Shown here: piece by piece, positions 1 to 8,397 of the stretch
Layout: every line of letters begins with the position of its first letter
Position numbering within the stretch: position 1 is the stretch's first letter
Source of the DNA: Nitrosospira briensis C-128
GTDB lineage: Bacteria; Pseudomonadota; Gammaproteobacteria; Burkholderiales; Nitrosomonadaceae
Assembly (NCBI RefSeq): GCF_000619905.2
Contig: NZ_CP012371.1
Location: 62,001 to 126,000 of the forward strand
DNA: 64,000 nt
Direction of reading: 5' to 3'
The notes under the pieces: model-generated
Databases searched by the model: none
Seen by the model: the letters and a program-made list of their open reading frames with translations, nothing else
What the model was told of the DNA's origin: nothing
Made by a program: the position numbers and the translations under genes

Positions 1-3000
1 CCGTGATCTCTGTAGTCTGGGCTTACGCCGGCATGTTGCCGCTGGATGTGTCGGGTCGTATCACTTTTTACTTCGAACGCTTCTTGACCTCGACGGTGGA
101 AGGTATCTCGGACATCGTCAGCCAGGCGTACTATGGCATCAGCATCACGAATATTTTTCTTCAGCCCCACACCAACCTCCCTGGCGCGGAAGCGGAAGTC
201 ACAGCCATAGCCCAGACGATTGTCAAGGCGCTGCCGCCGGATATTTCGCCGCCCATGATCATGCGGCTGGAAGCCTCTCAGGTAGCGGTAGCCAGCCTGC
301 AGATTACCTCGGACGAGATGACGCCGGCAGACCTCTATAACCTTGCTTATAACCAGCTCAGGCCCCTGATTGTCGTGATCCCGGGGGCGATTGTTCCGCA
401 TCCTTACGGTGGAAAGCCCAAGCAGCTTCTGGTATCCCTCGATCAAGACAAGATGCTGGCTCGCAATATATCGCCAACTGATATCCATGCGGCTTTCGAT
501 CGACAGAATATCGTGCTGCCCGCGGGCGATATGAAGATCAAGCAGACCGACTGGATGGTCCAGACAAACGCGATGCCGCCGGAGATTCCGGAATTCAACG
601 ATATTCCGGTTAAAAGGGAAGGAAATTCCTTCGTTTTTTTGCGTGACGTCGCCGATGTTCAGCTGGCAGGGCCGCCGCAAACAAACTCCGTCATCGTGGA
701 CGGTAAACAGGCCGTCATTATTGTCGTCATGAAAAGCGGCGAGGCATCGACCCTGGACGTGGTCGACGGCATCAGGGCAACCCTTCCGCGCATCAAGGAG
801 ATCGTGCCGTCCCATGTGGACGTTAGAATCATCACGGATGCATCGGTCTTCGTGCGGGAATCCATCAACGAGGTGACGCATGAGATGGCAATCGCCGGCC
901 TGCTTGTCGGTTTGATCGTCATGCTCATGCTCGGCTCCTGGCGTCCCATGATAGTCGTTATAACTTCAATTCCATTGTGTATTTTAACCTCCCTCATCTT
1001 CCTGCAAGTGCTGGGAGAGTCGATGAATGTCATGACGCTGGGCGGATTGGCGCTGGCGGTAGGGATTCTTGTCGACGATGCGACAGTGATGATCGAGAAC
1101 ATCGATACCCACCTGGAAATGGGCAAGGAACTCGATGAGGCAATCATCGACGCGGCAAACCAGATCGTTATTCCGACGCTGCTCGCCACATTATGCATAT
1201 GCATTGTCTGGCTGCCACTGTTCACGCTTTCCGGCGTATCGGGCTATCTGTTCAAGCCAATGGCGCTGGCGGTGATATTCGCCATGCTGGCGTCCTTCAT
1301 CCTGTCGCGTACGCTCGTGCCGACCATGGCGAAATATATTATCAAGCATCCGCACGCAGAAGGACATGCGGAAGGACATGCAGAAGGACACGGAAAGGAA
1401 GGCGACCACCCTGGCGAGGAAAAGCCAGCGGGGGAGGCTGCCGGTTTCAAGGAGAAGTTGAAATATCATATGGGGATTTTCTCCCGTTTTCAGGAGGCAT
1501 TCGAGGCTCGCTTTGTTCAATTCTGCGCCTGGTATGGCGGGCTGCTCGAACAGACCATTGCAAATCGTCGCCGGTTCGTAACGATCATGCTGGCTTTCGC
1601 GCTCGTCTCCCTTGTTCTGTTCTACTTCAACGGTCGCGATTTTTTTCCGGAGGTCAGGTCGGGGACCATCCAGATGCACATGAGGGCGCCTCTCGGCACA
1701 CGGATAGAAGCCGTAAACCGCATTACCACGCGCGTTGCGGAGGATATCTCGCGGATGCTTCCCGGGCAGGTTGAAGGCGTCATCAGCAATTGCGGCTTAC
1801 CCGTCGGGCCGCATAATCTGGCATTTATTCCGACGCCCACGATCGGAACGCAGGACTGCGATCTGACGATCACCCTGTTCGACGAGAAGTCAGCCGTGTG
1901 GGATATTCGGAAAATTATCCATAAAGGTCTGAAGGAGCGCTATCCGGGGAGCGAATTCACCTTTCAGCCAGCCGATCTGATAGCGAAAATCTTGAATTTT
2001 GGTGCCCCTTCTCCGATTACTGTTCAGGTTAACGGGATGGATATCTACGCAAACTACGAATACGCGCGCAAATTGCAAGGCAGGCTGCGTGAAATCCCCG
2101 GCTCAAGTGATGTGGTGATCCAGCAAACCATGCGCACGCCCACCCTGTTTGTTGAAGGCCAAAGGACATATGGACTCGGTGTTGACAGGAGCGAATCGGA
2201 TATTGCCCTGAATATGCTGATAACGACTAACGGAACCCAGCAGATCGACCAGAAATACTGGCTGGATCTGACGACCGGCATGTCATACCAGATCAACATC
2301 TATCAGCCTCAACCCTGGGTTTCAAGCACCAATGAGTTGAACAAGATTCCTGTCAAACCGGAGGGGGAAGGCGGCCTGGATGAGCAATATCAACTCCTGG
2401 GCAATCTGACGAAGAAAACGCCGGTAGGCACGCCCGGCCTGGTCACCCACAGGGGCATCATGCCGCTGATTGAAGTGTATGTGTCTGCCGAAGGGCGGGG
2501 GCTTGGCGACCTGCTGGATGACGTCAAGAAAATCGTCGAGGAGATGGACGAAGAAGTACCCCGCGGCTCCGATGTCCAAATCGCCGGCCAGGCCGCGAAT
2601 ATGGTTACCACCTATGGCGAACTGCTTATCGGTCTCGCAGCGGCTGTCGTGCTGATCTATCTCTTGCTTGTCGTCAATTTTCAATCATGGCTGGTTCCCT
2701 TCATCATCATTACAGCCCTGCCCGGCGCTTTGGCAGGCATTGCCTGGGCCCTGTTCCTGACTCACACGAATATTTCCGTTCCGGCCCTGACAGGGGCCAT
2801 CATGGCCATGGGGACGGCCACGGCAAATTCCATACTTGTCGTGGCCTATGCGCTGGAGCGCATCGAAGCGCATGGCGACCCGCTGCTGGCCGCCATCGAG
2901 TCTGGCAAAGCCCGTATTCGACCTGTTCTCATGACCGCGGCGGCCATGATCATGGGCATGCTTCCGATGGCGCTGGGAGGATCCACCAATGCCCCGCTGG

Positions 3001-3158
3001 GCCGTGCAGTGATTGGCGGCTTGATGTTCGCGACGATATACACCCTGTTCTTTGTCCCGGCTGTGTATGCCATCATGTATTACGCACGAAGCGCTCCTAA
3101 AGACAAGGAAAGCGTTCCTGGCGACAAAGAAATTGTTCCTCAACTCGGGAATTCCTGA
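1..3158 (+). CDS. RND efflux transporter permease (5' partial)
   Basis: Inner-membrane proton-driven RND pump that would move substrates from the periplasm or inner membrane to an outer membrane channel. The reading frame is open from the window edge; the first visible residues match the porter domain about 40-50 residues into a normal RND protein, so the true start lies upstream. Visible are porter subdomains, then TM4 with the proton-relay pair in GILVDDATVMIENI (about visible residues 355-368), a second porter half and the C-terminal TM bundle. A His/Glu/Gly-rich cytoplasmic insert (about residues 450-475) follows the first TM bundle and is unusual. Adaptor and outer membrane factor follow with a 1-base gap and a 4-base overlap. 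It is HAE-like rather than the CusA metal type; the substrate is unknown. Confidence 0.93.
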   Translation, partial: VISVVWAYAGMLPLDVSGRITFYFERFLTSTVEGISDIVSQAYYGISITNIFLQPHTNLPGAEAEVTAIAQTIVKALPPDISPPMIMRLEASQVAVASLQITSDEMTPADLYNLAYNQLRPLIVVIPGAIVPHPYGGKPKQLLVSLDQDKMLARNISPTDIHAAFDRQNIVLPAGDMKIKQTDWMVQTNAMPPEIPEFNDIPVKREGNSFVFLRDVADVQLAGPPQTNSVIVDGKQAVIIVVMKSGEASTLDVVDGIRATLPRIKEIVPSHVDVRIITDASVFVRESINEVTHEMAIAGLLVGLIVMLMLGSWRPMIVVITSIPLCILTSLIFLQVLGESMNVMTLGGLALAVGILVDDATVMIENIDTHLEMGKELDEAIIDAANQIVIPTLLATLCICIVWLPLFTLSGVSGYLFKPMALAVIFAMLASFILSRTLVPTMAKYIIKHPHAEGHAEGHAEGHGKEGDHPGEEKPAGEAAGFKEKLKYHMGIFSRFQEAFEARFVQFCAWYGGLLEQTIANRRRFVTIMLAFALVSLVLFYFNGRDFFPEVRSGTIQMHMRAPLGTRIEAVNRITTRVAEDISRMLPGQVEGVISNCGLPVGPHNLAFIPTPTIGTQDCDLTITLFDEKSAVWDIRKIIHKGLKERYPGSEFTFQPADLIAKILNFGAPSPITVQVNGMDIYANYEYARKLQGRLREIPGSSDVVIQQTMRTPTLFVEGQRTYGLGVDRSESDIALNMLITTNGTQQIDQKYWLDLTTGMSYQINIYQPQPWVSSTNELNKIPVKPEGEGGLDEQYQLLGNLTKKTPVGTPGLVTHRGIMPLIEVYVSAEGRGLGDLLDDVKKIVEEMDEEVPRGSDVQIAGQAANMVTTYGELLIGLAAAVVLIYLLLVVNFQSWLVPFIIITALPGALAGIAWALFLTHTNISVPALTGAIMAMGTATANSILVVAYALERIEAHGDPLLAAIESGKARIRPVLMTAAAMIMGMLPMALGGSTNAPLGRAVIGGLMFATIYTLFFVPAVYAIMYYARSAPKDKESVPGDKEIVPQLGNS
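1356..1391 (+). repeat. 12-bp tandem repeat encoding His-rich loop
   Basis: Three near-perfect copies of GCAGAAGGACAT in frame inside the RND permease, each encoding Ala-Glu-Gly-His. They form the core of the His/Glu/Gly-rich loop. Copies differ by one base each, so the array is recent or under slippage. Confidence 0.85.
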
Positions 3159-3159
3159 C

Positions 3160-4452
3160 ATGAAAAAATCAAGCAAAATTATAGTGATTTTGGCAATCGT
3201 TCTCGGTGTTGTCTATTTGGGCTACCGAGTCATCGAATCCCGTAAACATATGGATTCTTTAACAGAAAAGGCGATGGAGAATGATGTTCGGACTGTGGCT
3301 ATCATCAAGGCCGAGCAAATGCCTGCTCAGGAAACCATCAAGCTTCCAGGTACTATCCAGGCATGGTTTCAGGCGCCGATCTATGCCCAGGTATCCGGTT
3401 ACGTCAAGATGTGGCATAAAGATTGGGGAGCGATAGTCAAAAAAGGAGATGTACTTGCCGAAATCTACGCGCCGGCGCTCGATGCCCAATACGAGCAAAG
3501 CAAGGCGGATCTGGCGTCGGAAGTGGCCCTTAATGAGCTCGCCATACTTACCGCGGACCGATGGATAGCATTGCGCAAAAACCAGGCGGTATCCGAGCAA
3601 TCGATTTCGGTAAAGGTGGCCGAGGCAAAAGCCCAACAGGCAAAGGTGAATGCCGCCATGCAAAACGTCCGTAACTTTGAAGCATTGATCGGGTTTAAAA
3701 CAATTATTGCACCGTATGACGGCGTGGTCATTAACCGTGCCATTAATGTGGGAGACTTCATCAATAAGGAAGGCACCATCAGTTTACCGGAAGGTGAAGT
3801 CCGCAATCTTTTTACTGTCGCCGACATGAGCCGGATGCGTTTGTTTGTCAGTGTGCCTGAAGCCTACGGCGCCACTATGCACGATGGCCTGAAAGCCGAT
3901 CTGACGGTGCCGCAATTTCCCGGTCGGCATTTCACTGCCGAGTTTCTGACCACTGCTCGTGGCTTCAATGTTGGTACACGTACGGTGGTCACCCAATTTG
4001 TGATTGAAAATGAAGCGCGGGATCTGTGGCCGGGTTCCTATGCATCAGTCAATATCACTGTGGATGTTCCGAATAGACACCTCTCCATTCCATCCAGCGC
4101 ACTGGTATTTGATGAGATGGGGACGCGAGTGGCCGTGGTGGATGACGACAACATTGTTCACTTCAAGCCGATCAAAATAACCAGAATCCTCGACGCTACT
4201 GTCGAATTAACCGAGGGCGTCTCAGCAGAAGACCGGATTATAAACAATCCCAGCGCTGCCATACTTGAAGGTGACAAGGTAAGCATTGTAACGCCTGCAC
4301 CGGGGTATGATCTGATCAATGTTCCAAAAGAGTCGGGGTCATCGAAACCAGACTCAAAAGAGCCGGTTCCGGGATCCTCGAAACCGGACTCTCATTCAGA
4401 AATACCGGATCCGGGGTTAAAACAAGCATTGAACGGATTACAAGCATCATGA
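3160..4452 (+). CDS. RND efflux periplasmic adaptor (membrane fusion protein)
   Basis: Periplasmic adaptor that bridges the RND permease and the outer membrane factor. The start ATG at 3160 lies one base after the permease stop; an upstream in-frame ATG would lie inside the permease gene. An N-terminal membrane anchor (about residues 5-22) precedes the barrel-sandwich half-motif (YAQVSGYVKMW), an alpha-hairpin with coiled-coil character (about residues 105-170), the second lipoyl half (APYDGVVINRAINVGDFI) and a beta-barrel domain. The last 40 residues are a Ser/Pro/Asp-rich tail with two copies of SSKPDS, probably disordered. The order permease-adaptor-channel differs from the common adaptor-permease-channel order. 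Confidence 0.93.
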   Translation: MKKSSKIIVILAIVLGVVYLGYRVIESRKHMDSLTEKAMENDVRTVAIIKAEQMPAQETIKLPGTIQAWFQAPIYAQVSGYVKMWHKDWGAIVKKGDVLAEIYAPALDAQYEQSKADLASEVALNELAILTADRWIALRKNQAVSEQSISVKVAEAKAQQAKVNAAMQNVRNFEALIGFKTIIAPYDGVVINRAINVGDFINKEGTISLPEGEVRNLFTVADMSRMRLFVSVPEAYGATMHDGLKADLTVPQFPGRHFTAEFLTTARGFNVGTRTVVTQFVIENEARDLWPGSYASVNITVDVPNRHLSIPSSALVFDEMGTRVAVVDDDNIVHFKPIKITRILDATVELTEGVSAEDRIINNPSAAILEGDKVSIVTPAPGYDLINVPKESGSSKPDSKEPVPGSSKPDSHSEIPDPGLKQALNGLQAS

Positions 4453-6170
4453 ACACTCATTTGACCATGATCGACTTGCGGCGTAAAAAAGGAACCCATA
4501 TTCCAAATCTCTGTCGCCTCGGCGCAAGATTTGGCGGGTTTTTATTTCTGGCGGCCAGCCTGGCGGCTTGCAGTGGCCTCCCCTTTCCTGCATTCGATCT
4601 GACACCCACTTATAAACCGCCTGAATATGTCGTTCCGGATTCCTGGGAGGGAACGAGTGATTTCGTCAAGGCTAATCCGTCGGATGATGCAATCCGGCCC
4701 GACTGGTGGACACTATATGACGATCCAATTCTAAACAAGCTTGTGGAGCAGGGACTTGCAGCCAACCCGGATTTGCATGCAGCCGCTGAACGGTTCGTTC
4801 AAGCGCGCGATGCAATGATGAAGGCACGGGCTCGATATATGCCCCAACTCGGCTTTGAGTACGGTGGTAGTAATAACAGGCAATCCGACCATACCCTCTT
4901 TCGTGCTCCTGGAGAACCTGACAGCGATACTCAACATATTATGAGTGGAATTGCATCCTGGGAGCCGGATTTCTGGTCGAAATTTCGGAATGTGGCGCAA
5001 TCCAGAATCTATCGTGCTGAAGAACGTGCGGCTGATTACGGACTCGCACGCCTTATTCTGCAGGCGGAAATTGCATCGAATTATTTCGCACTGCGTGGAC
5101 TGGATGCGCAAATTGCGATTTACACACGTTCGATTCATCTTTACAGGTATACGGTGGATGTTGTAGTGACTCAGTTTGAAGGCAAGATCGCCTCTAATCT
5201 CGACGTAGCACGGGCTCAGTCGTTGCTGTTCTCTACCGAGTCAGAATTGTCCCTGATGCAAAGCGACCGAAAGGTGATGGAGCAGGCCATTGCAATTCTT
5301 CTTAATCTCGCTCCAGCCAGCTTTAAGATCGAGCCGGTAGATACCCTCCTTACCACGCATTTCAGCCTTCCGGAGACAATTCCATCTACTTTACTTGAAC
5401 GTCGGCCCGATATTGCCGCGATGGAGCGCCGGATGGCACAGGCCAACCGCGGCATTGGAATTGCACGTGCCGCTTTTTTTCCGGATGTGTCCTTCCGGCT
5501 TGGAGGAGGACTTGAGAATTCCGGACTCAATCTGCTCAGCCTGGCTAACGGTTTCTGGGCCTATGGTTCCTCTTTTGCCATTCCGATTTTTCAGGGTGGA
5601 TATCGTCGGGCTCAATTGCAGCAATCATGGTCGGCCTATCGCGAGACAGAAAATGCATATCGTTCGACAGTGTTGAATGCTTTTCGTGAAGTTGAAAATA
5701 ACCTGACCAAGACCTATTGGATGGCCAAGGCCGCCGAACGGCAGGATGCTACCGTCGGAGCCGCACGTATCACACAAGACCTTACCATGGACCTTTATAA
5801 GGGCGCTTTGGCCTCCAGCCTTGAACTCATTTATGCACAGATCGGCACGCTGACGGCAAGCGTCAAGTCTGTACAGATCAAGACTGGTGTACTGGTAGCA
5901 TCGGTGGATCTTATTCGTTCGCTTGGAGGGGGCTGGAACCGCGACCAATTACCTGAAGACAAGGAAATTCAACCCTTTAGCGTACTTCAATATTGGGATC
6001 TTGATAAGCCATCGCCAGTCGGAGGAATTGACGTCAATGCGGATCCTGCCGATAGAAAAAGCAAAACCCATAATTTGACCAAGCCTCTGGTTCAACATGA
6101 AGATCATAGTGAAGGAAGCAAAAGCAATAAACTTCCGACACCCCCGTTTCCAGAGCCCTTTTTTCCATGA
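4449..6170 (+). CDS. Outer membrane efflux lipoprotein (NodT/TolC family)
   Basis: Outer membrane channel of the tripartite pump. ATGA overlap with the adaptor gene (4449-4452) supports co-translation. A long N-terminus precedes a lipobox LAAC with Cys41, so the true start may be internal. Two outer membrane efflux repeats follow: one with PDWWTLYDDPILNKLVEQGLA after the lipidation site, and the second with LERRPDIAAMERRMAQANRG, a hallmark of the NodT family. The C-terminal 60 residues past the last channel helix are hydrophilic and low-complexity. Length 573 is longer than the usual 460-500 because of both extensions. Confidence 0.92.
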   Translation: MNTHLTMIDLRRKKGTHIPNLCRLGARFGGFLFLAASLAACSGLPFPAFDLTPTYKPPEYVVPDSWEGTSDFVKANPSDDAIRPDWWTLYDDPILNKLVEQGLAANPDLHAAAERFVQARDAMMKARARYMPQLGFEYGGSNNRQSDHTLFRAPGEPDSDTQHIMSGIASWEPDFWSKFRNVAQSRIYRAEERAADYGLARLILQAEIASNYFALRGLDAQIAIYTRSIHLYRYTVDVVVTQFEGKIASNLDVARAQSLLFSTESELSLMQSDRKVMEQAIAILLNLAPASFKIEPVDTLLTTHFSLPETIPSTLLERRPDIAAMERRMAQANRGIGIARAAFFPDVSFRLGGGLENSGLNLLSLANGFWAYGSSFAIPIFQGGYRRAQLQQSWSAYRETENAYRSTVLNAFREVENNLTKTYWMAKAAERQDATVGAARITQDLTMDLYKGALASSLELIYAQIGTLTASVKSVQIKTGVLVASVDLIRSLGGGWNRDQLPEDKEIQPFSVLQYWDLDKPSPVGGIDVNADPADRKSKTHNLTKPLVQHEDHSEGSKSNKLPTPPFPEPFFP

Positions 6171-6389
6171 CTGCATCTTGCAAGCGCTCCTGGGCTCGTC
6201 GGCAGACACAGCAGGAGGTCTACCTGAAGGAGGTTGAGGAACAACGAAAAGAGCCTTACATCCGAGGCCAGTCGGGATGGTGTTAGCCGTATCGCGATTG
6301 CCAGAGAAGTGGCCCCCAGGAATTTGAATAAGTCCGTAAGTGGAGAATCTGCTACCTTTTGATGGTCCCTGCGGGGCTTGGATATGGAG
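6171..6389. other. Intergenic, no gene recognised
   Basis: About 220 bases between the efflux operon and the pyruvate kinase fragment. A short open stretch has coding-like composition (KEVEEQRKEP) but no start, RBS or homology that I recognise. No clear terminator hairpin was seen after the efflux operon. Confidence 0.4.
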
Positions 6390-6541
6390 CAGACATGCCG
6401 ATTCCAACCGATGAGGGCCGAAGGCATCTCGCATTTGCCGTATCGCAAGAGGCCGAGTGGGTTGGCGTCTCATTCGTGCAATCGGCTGGCGATCTTGCGC
6501 AGGTGAGGTCTTGTTTCCCCCTGGACCTGGGATCAAACCGC
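6390..6541 (+). pseudogene. Duplicated fragment of pyruvate kinase gene
   Basis: This 152-base stretch is nearly identical to 8924-9076 inside the intact pyruvate kinase downstream: about eight substitutions and a single-base deletion in a C-run. It encodes part of the A domain (IPTDEGRRHLAFAVSQEAEW...), then loses frame. Similarity starts and stops abruptly at both ends. The symporter gene, in opposite orientation, lies between fragment and parent gene. It has no start codon in context and cannot make an enzyme. Confidence 0.9.
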
Positions 6542-6587
6542 ATCAATGGCCGATGCAAGGTGAAGAAGCACTCTGTCATCATGAAAA

Positions 6588-7931
6588 TCAGTCCTTATGA
6601 GTGGGGTCAAGCGCCAATGCCAATTCGGCATCAAGAGCCCTCGCATTAGCGGCCGCATCCGCTTCGGATAGTAACTCGCCTTCCCATTTTGCGACCACGG
6701 CGGCGGCAATCGAGTTACCCGCAGCGTTGGTCGCCGAGCGTCCCATGTCCAGGAAGGCGTCAACGCCCAAAATCAACAGTAGACCCGCTTCAGGAATGTT
6801 GAAGTGACCTAGCGTTGCGGCTATGACAACCAATGACGCACGCGGAACGCCCGCCATCCCCTTGGAAGTCAGCATCAGGATCGCCATCATCGTTAACTGT
6901 GTGCCAAGCGATAGCTCGACGTCATATGCCTGGGCAATGAACAGTATCGCGAAAGTGCAATACATCATTGAGCCATCGAGATTGAACGAATAACCCATCG
7001 GCAATACGAAGCTGGAGATTTTTCGCTTCACTCCAAAGCGATCCAGGGCATCGAGGAGTTTCGGATAAGCTGCTTCGGAGCTTGCAGTTGCAAAGGACAA
7101 TAAAAACGCTTCCCTGATCAGAGCCAATAATTTGAATATGCGTCGTCCCAGAAAAATGAAACCGGCTAACGCAAGCAAACACCACAGGATAAAAAGCGCA
7201 ATGTAGAAGCCGCCCATAAAAACTGCAAATTTCGACAGAATTCCCAAACCGTTGGTGGCGACGGTGGCCGCTATCGCCGCAAATACCGCGGCTGGCGCAA
7301 GCAGCATGACATACGCCGTGATTTTCAACATGACGTGGGTCAGCTCGTTCATTATCCGGGTGAGGGTTTTACTCACATCGCCCAGGGCGGCCAATGCCAC
7401 GCCAAAAAACATCGAAAATACGACAATCTGAAGAATTTCATTATTCGCCAAGGCCTCGGCAAATGATTTTGGTACCAGGTGGATCACAAAATCCTTTAAC
7501 GTAAACGACGGTGTCTGGAGATTGGCAGCGGCGTTCACCGCCGGCAAGGTCAATCCGAGGTTATGCCCCGGCTGTAATAAATTTGCTACAAGCGTGCCTA
7601 ATAACAGCGATACCACTGAAGCGATTAAAAACCAGCCAAAGGCCTTGAAAAATACCCGGCCGACCGATTTTGCATCCCCCATGTGTGCGATTCCCGCGAC
7701 GAGTGTCGAAAAAACCAGCGGACCAATCAACATCTTTACCAGACGGAGAAAAATATCCGATATTAAAGAAATGTAACCAGCAATTTGCGCAGCGTCATCG
7801 GTAGAATAATGGATAAATATCATGTAACCGGTGCCGACACCCAGCGTCATTGCAATTAGAATGGATGCCCACTGCGGGAGTTTTCTCCCTGTGATTTGCC
7901 GGGGCGTTGACACTGTCGCACTGATTGGCAT
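6588..7931 (-). CDS. Dicarboxylate/amino acid:cation symporter (DAACS family)
   Basis: Inner-membrane transporter of the DctA/GltP family that takes up C4-dicarboxylates or acidic amino acids with H+ or Na+. The 447 residues match family length. Visible hallmarks are eight hydrophobic helices, the serine-rich hairpin SFATASSEAAYPK, the NLDGSMMY motif (about residue 315, family NMDG), hairpin 2 with TSKGMAGVPRAS, and the substrate helix DAFLDMGRSATNAAGNS (about 385-402) with the Asp, Arg and Asn residues used for binding. Divergent from pyruvate kinase with a 466-base shared upstream region. Substrate class cannot be told from sequence alone; the Arg in TM8 favours acidic substrates. Confidence 0.93.
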   Translation of the reverse strand: MPISATVSTPRQITGRKLPQWASILIAMTLGVGTGYMIFIHYSTDDAAQIAGYISLISDIFLRLVKMLIGPLVFSTLVAGIAHMGDAKSVGRVFFKAFGWFLIASVVSLLLGTLVANLLQPGHNLGLTLPAVNAAANLQTPSFTLKDFVIHLVPKSFAEALANNEILQIVVFSMFFGVALAALGDVSKTLTRIMNELTHVMLKITAYVMLLAPAAVFAAIAATVATNGLGILSKFAVFMGGFYIALFILWCLLALAGFIFLGRRIFKLLALIREAFLLSFATASSEAAYPKLLDALDRFGVKRKISSFVLPMGYSFNLDGSMMYCTFAILFIAQAYDVELSLGTQLTMMAILMLTSKGMAGVPRASLVVIAATLGHFNIPEAGLLLILGVDAFLDMGRSATNAAGNSIAAAVVAKWEGELLSEADAAANARALDAELALALDPTHKD

Positions 7932-8141
7932 GATGTACCTTCGTACCTTACGGTTATCAATCGGAAAAAATCGTTATCGAATTTTACTTTTACTACCACT
8001 ACCGGCTACGGGGATTTGAACAAGGAAATTGCCGGTTCACGTCAACCCAGGGAATTCGAAGCTGCACTCGAGTAGACGCGTATTTCGTCTTGGTATTTTT
8101 ATCATTTTCGGGCTTATCGACCAGTCGGAAAAGTGCTGAAT

Positions 8142-8171
8142 TATGTAGGATGACTACGTAGAATTACGTAG
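8142..8171. promoter_or_regulatory. Repeated TACGTAG motif, possible operator
   Basis: Three copies of TA(T/C)GTAG at 8142, 8155 and 8165; the last two form CTACGTAGAATTACGTAG. They lie in the shared upstream region of the symporter and pyruvate kinase genes. Short palindromic repeats of this kind are typical of LuxR/NarL-type regulators, but no regulator is identified. A separate tandem copy of TTGTTATTCACC lies at about 8330-8353. Confidence 0.35.
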
Positions 8172-8397
8172 AAGAGAAAAAATCGATACTTGCCGGGAAC
8201 GAAAAGGACGCCGCAAGGGTATCGTACCGTGCCGAGATAGCATGAAGCAGGGCTTGTCCCATCGTCAAGACTGTCGACCTAAACGAAATGAGGAGTACCA
8301 TCGATTCATCCGGATCATCGGATAGGGGTTGTTATTCACCTTGTTATTCACCTCCGAGAATATAAAAACCGGTAGTCTAACCAAACGTATCGCAAAT

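Noticed and set aside
5949-6536. Long minus-strand frame antisense to the outer membrane factor end and pyk fragment
   Set aside because: It crosses the well-supported channel gene, has no RBS and its translation has no domain-like text. It is a shadow frame.
8329-8397. N-terminal extension of pyruvate kinase
   Set aside because: The extra 23 residues are not family-like and include a local duplicated TTGTTATTCACC sequence; ATG 8398 lies at the usual place.
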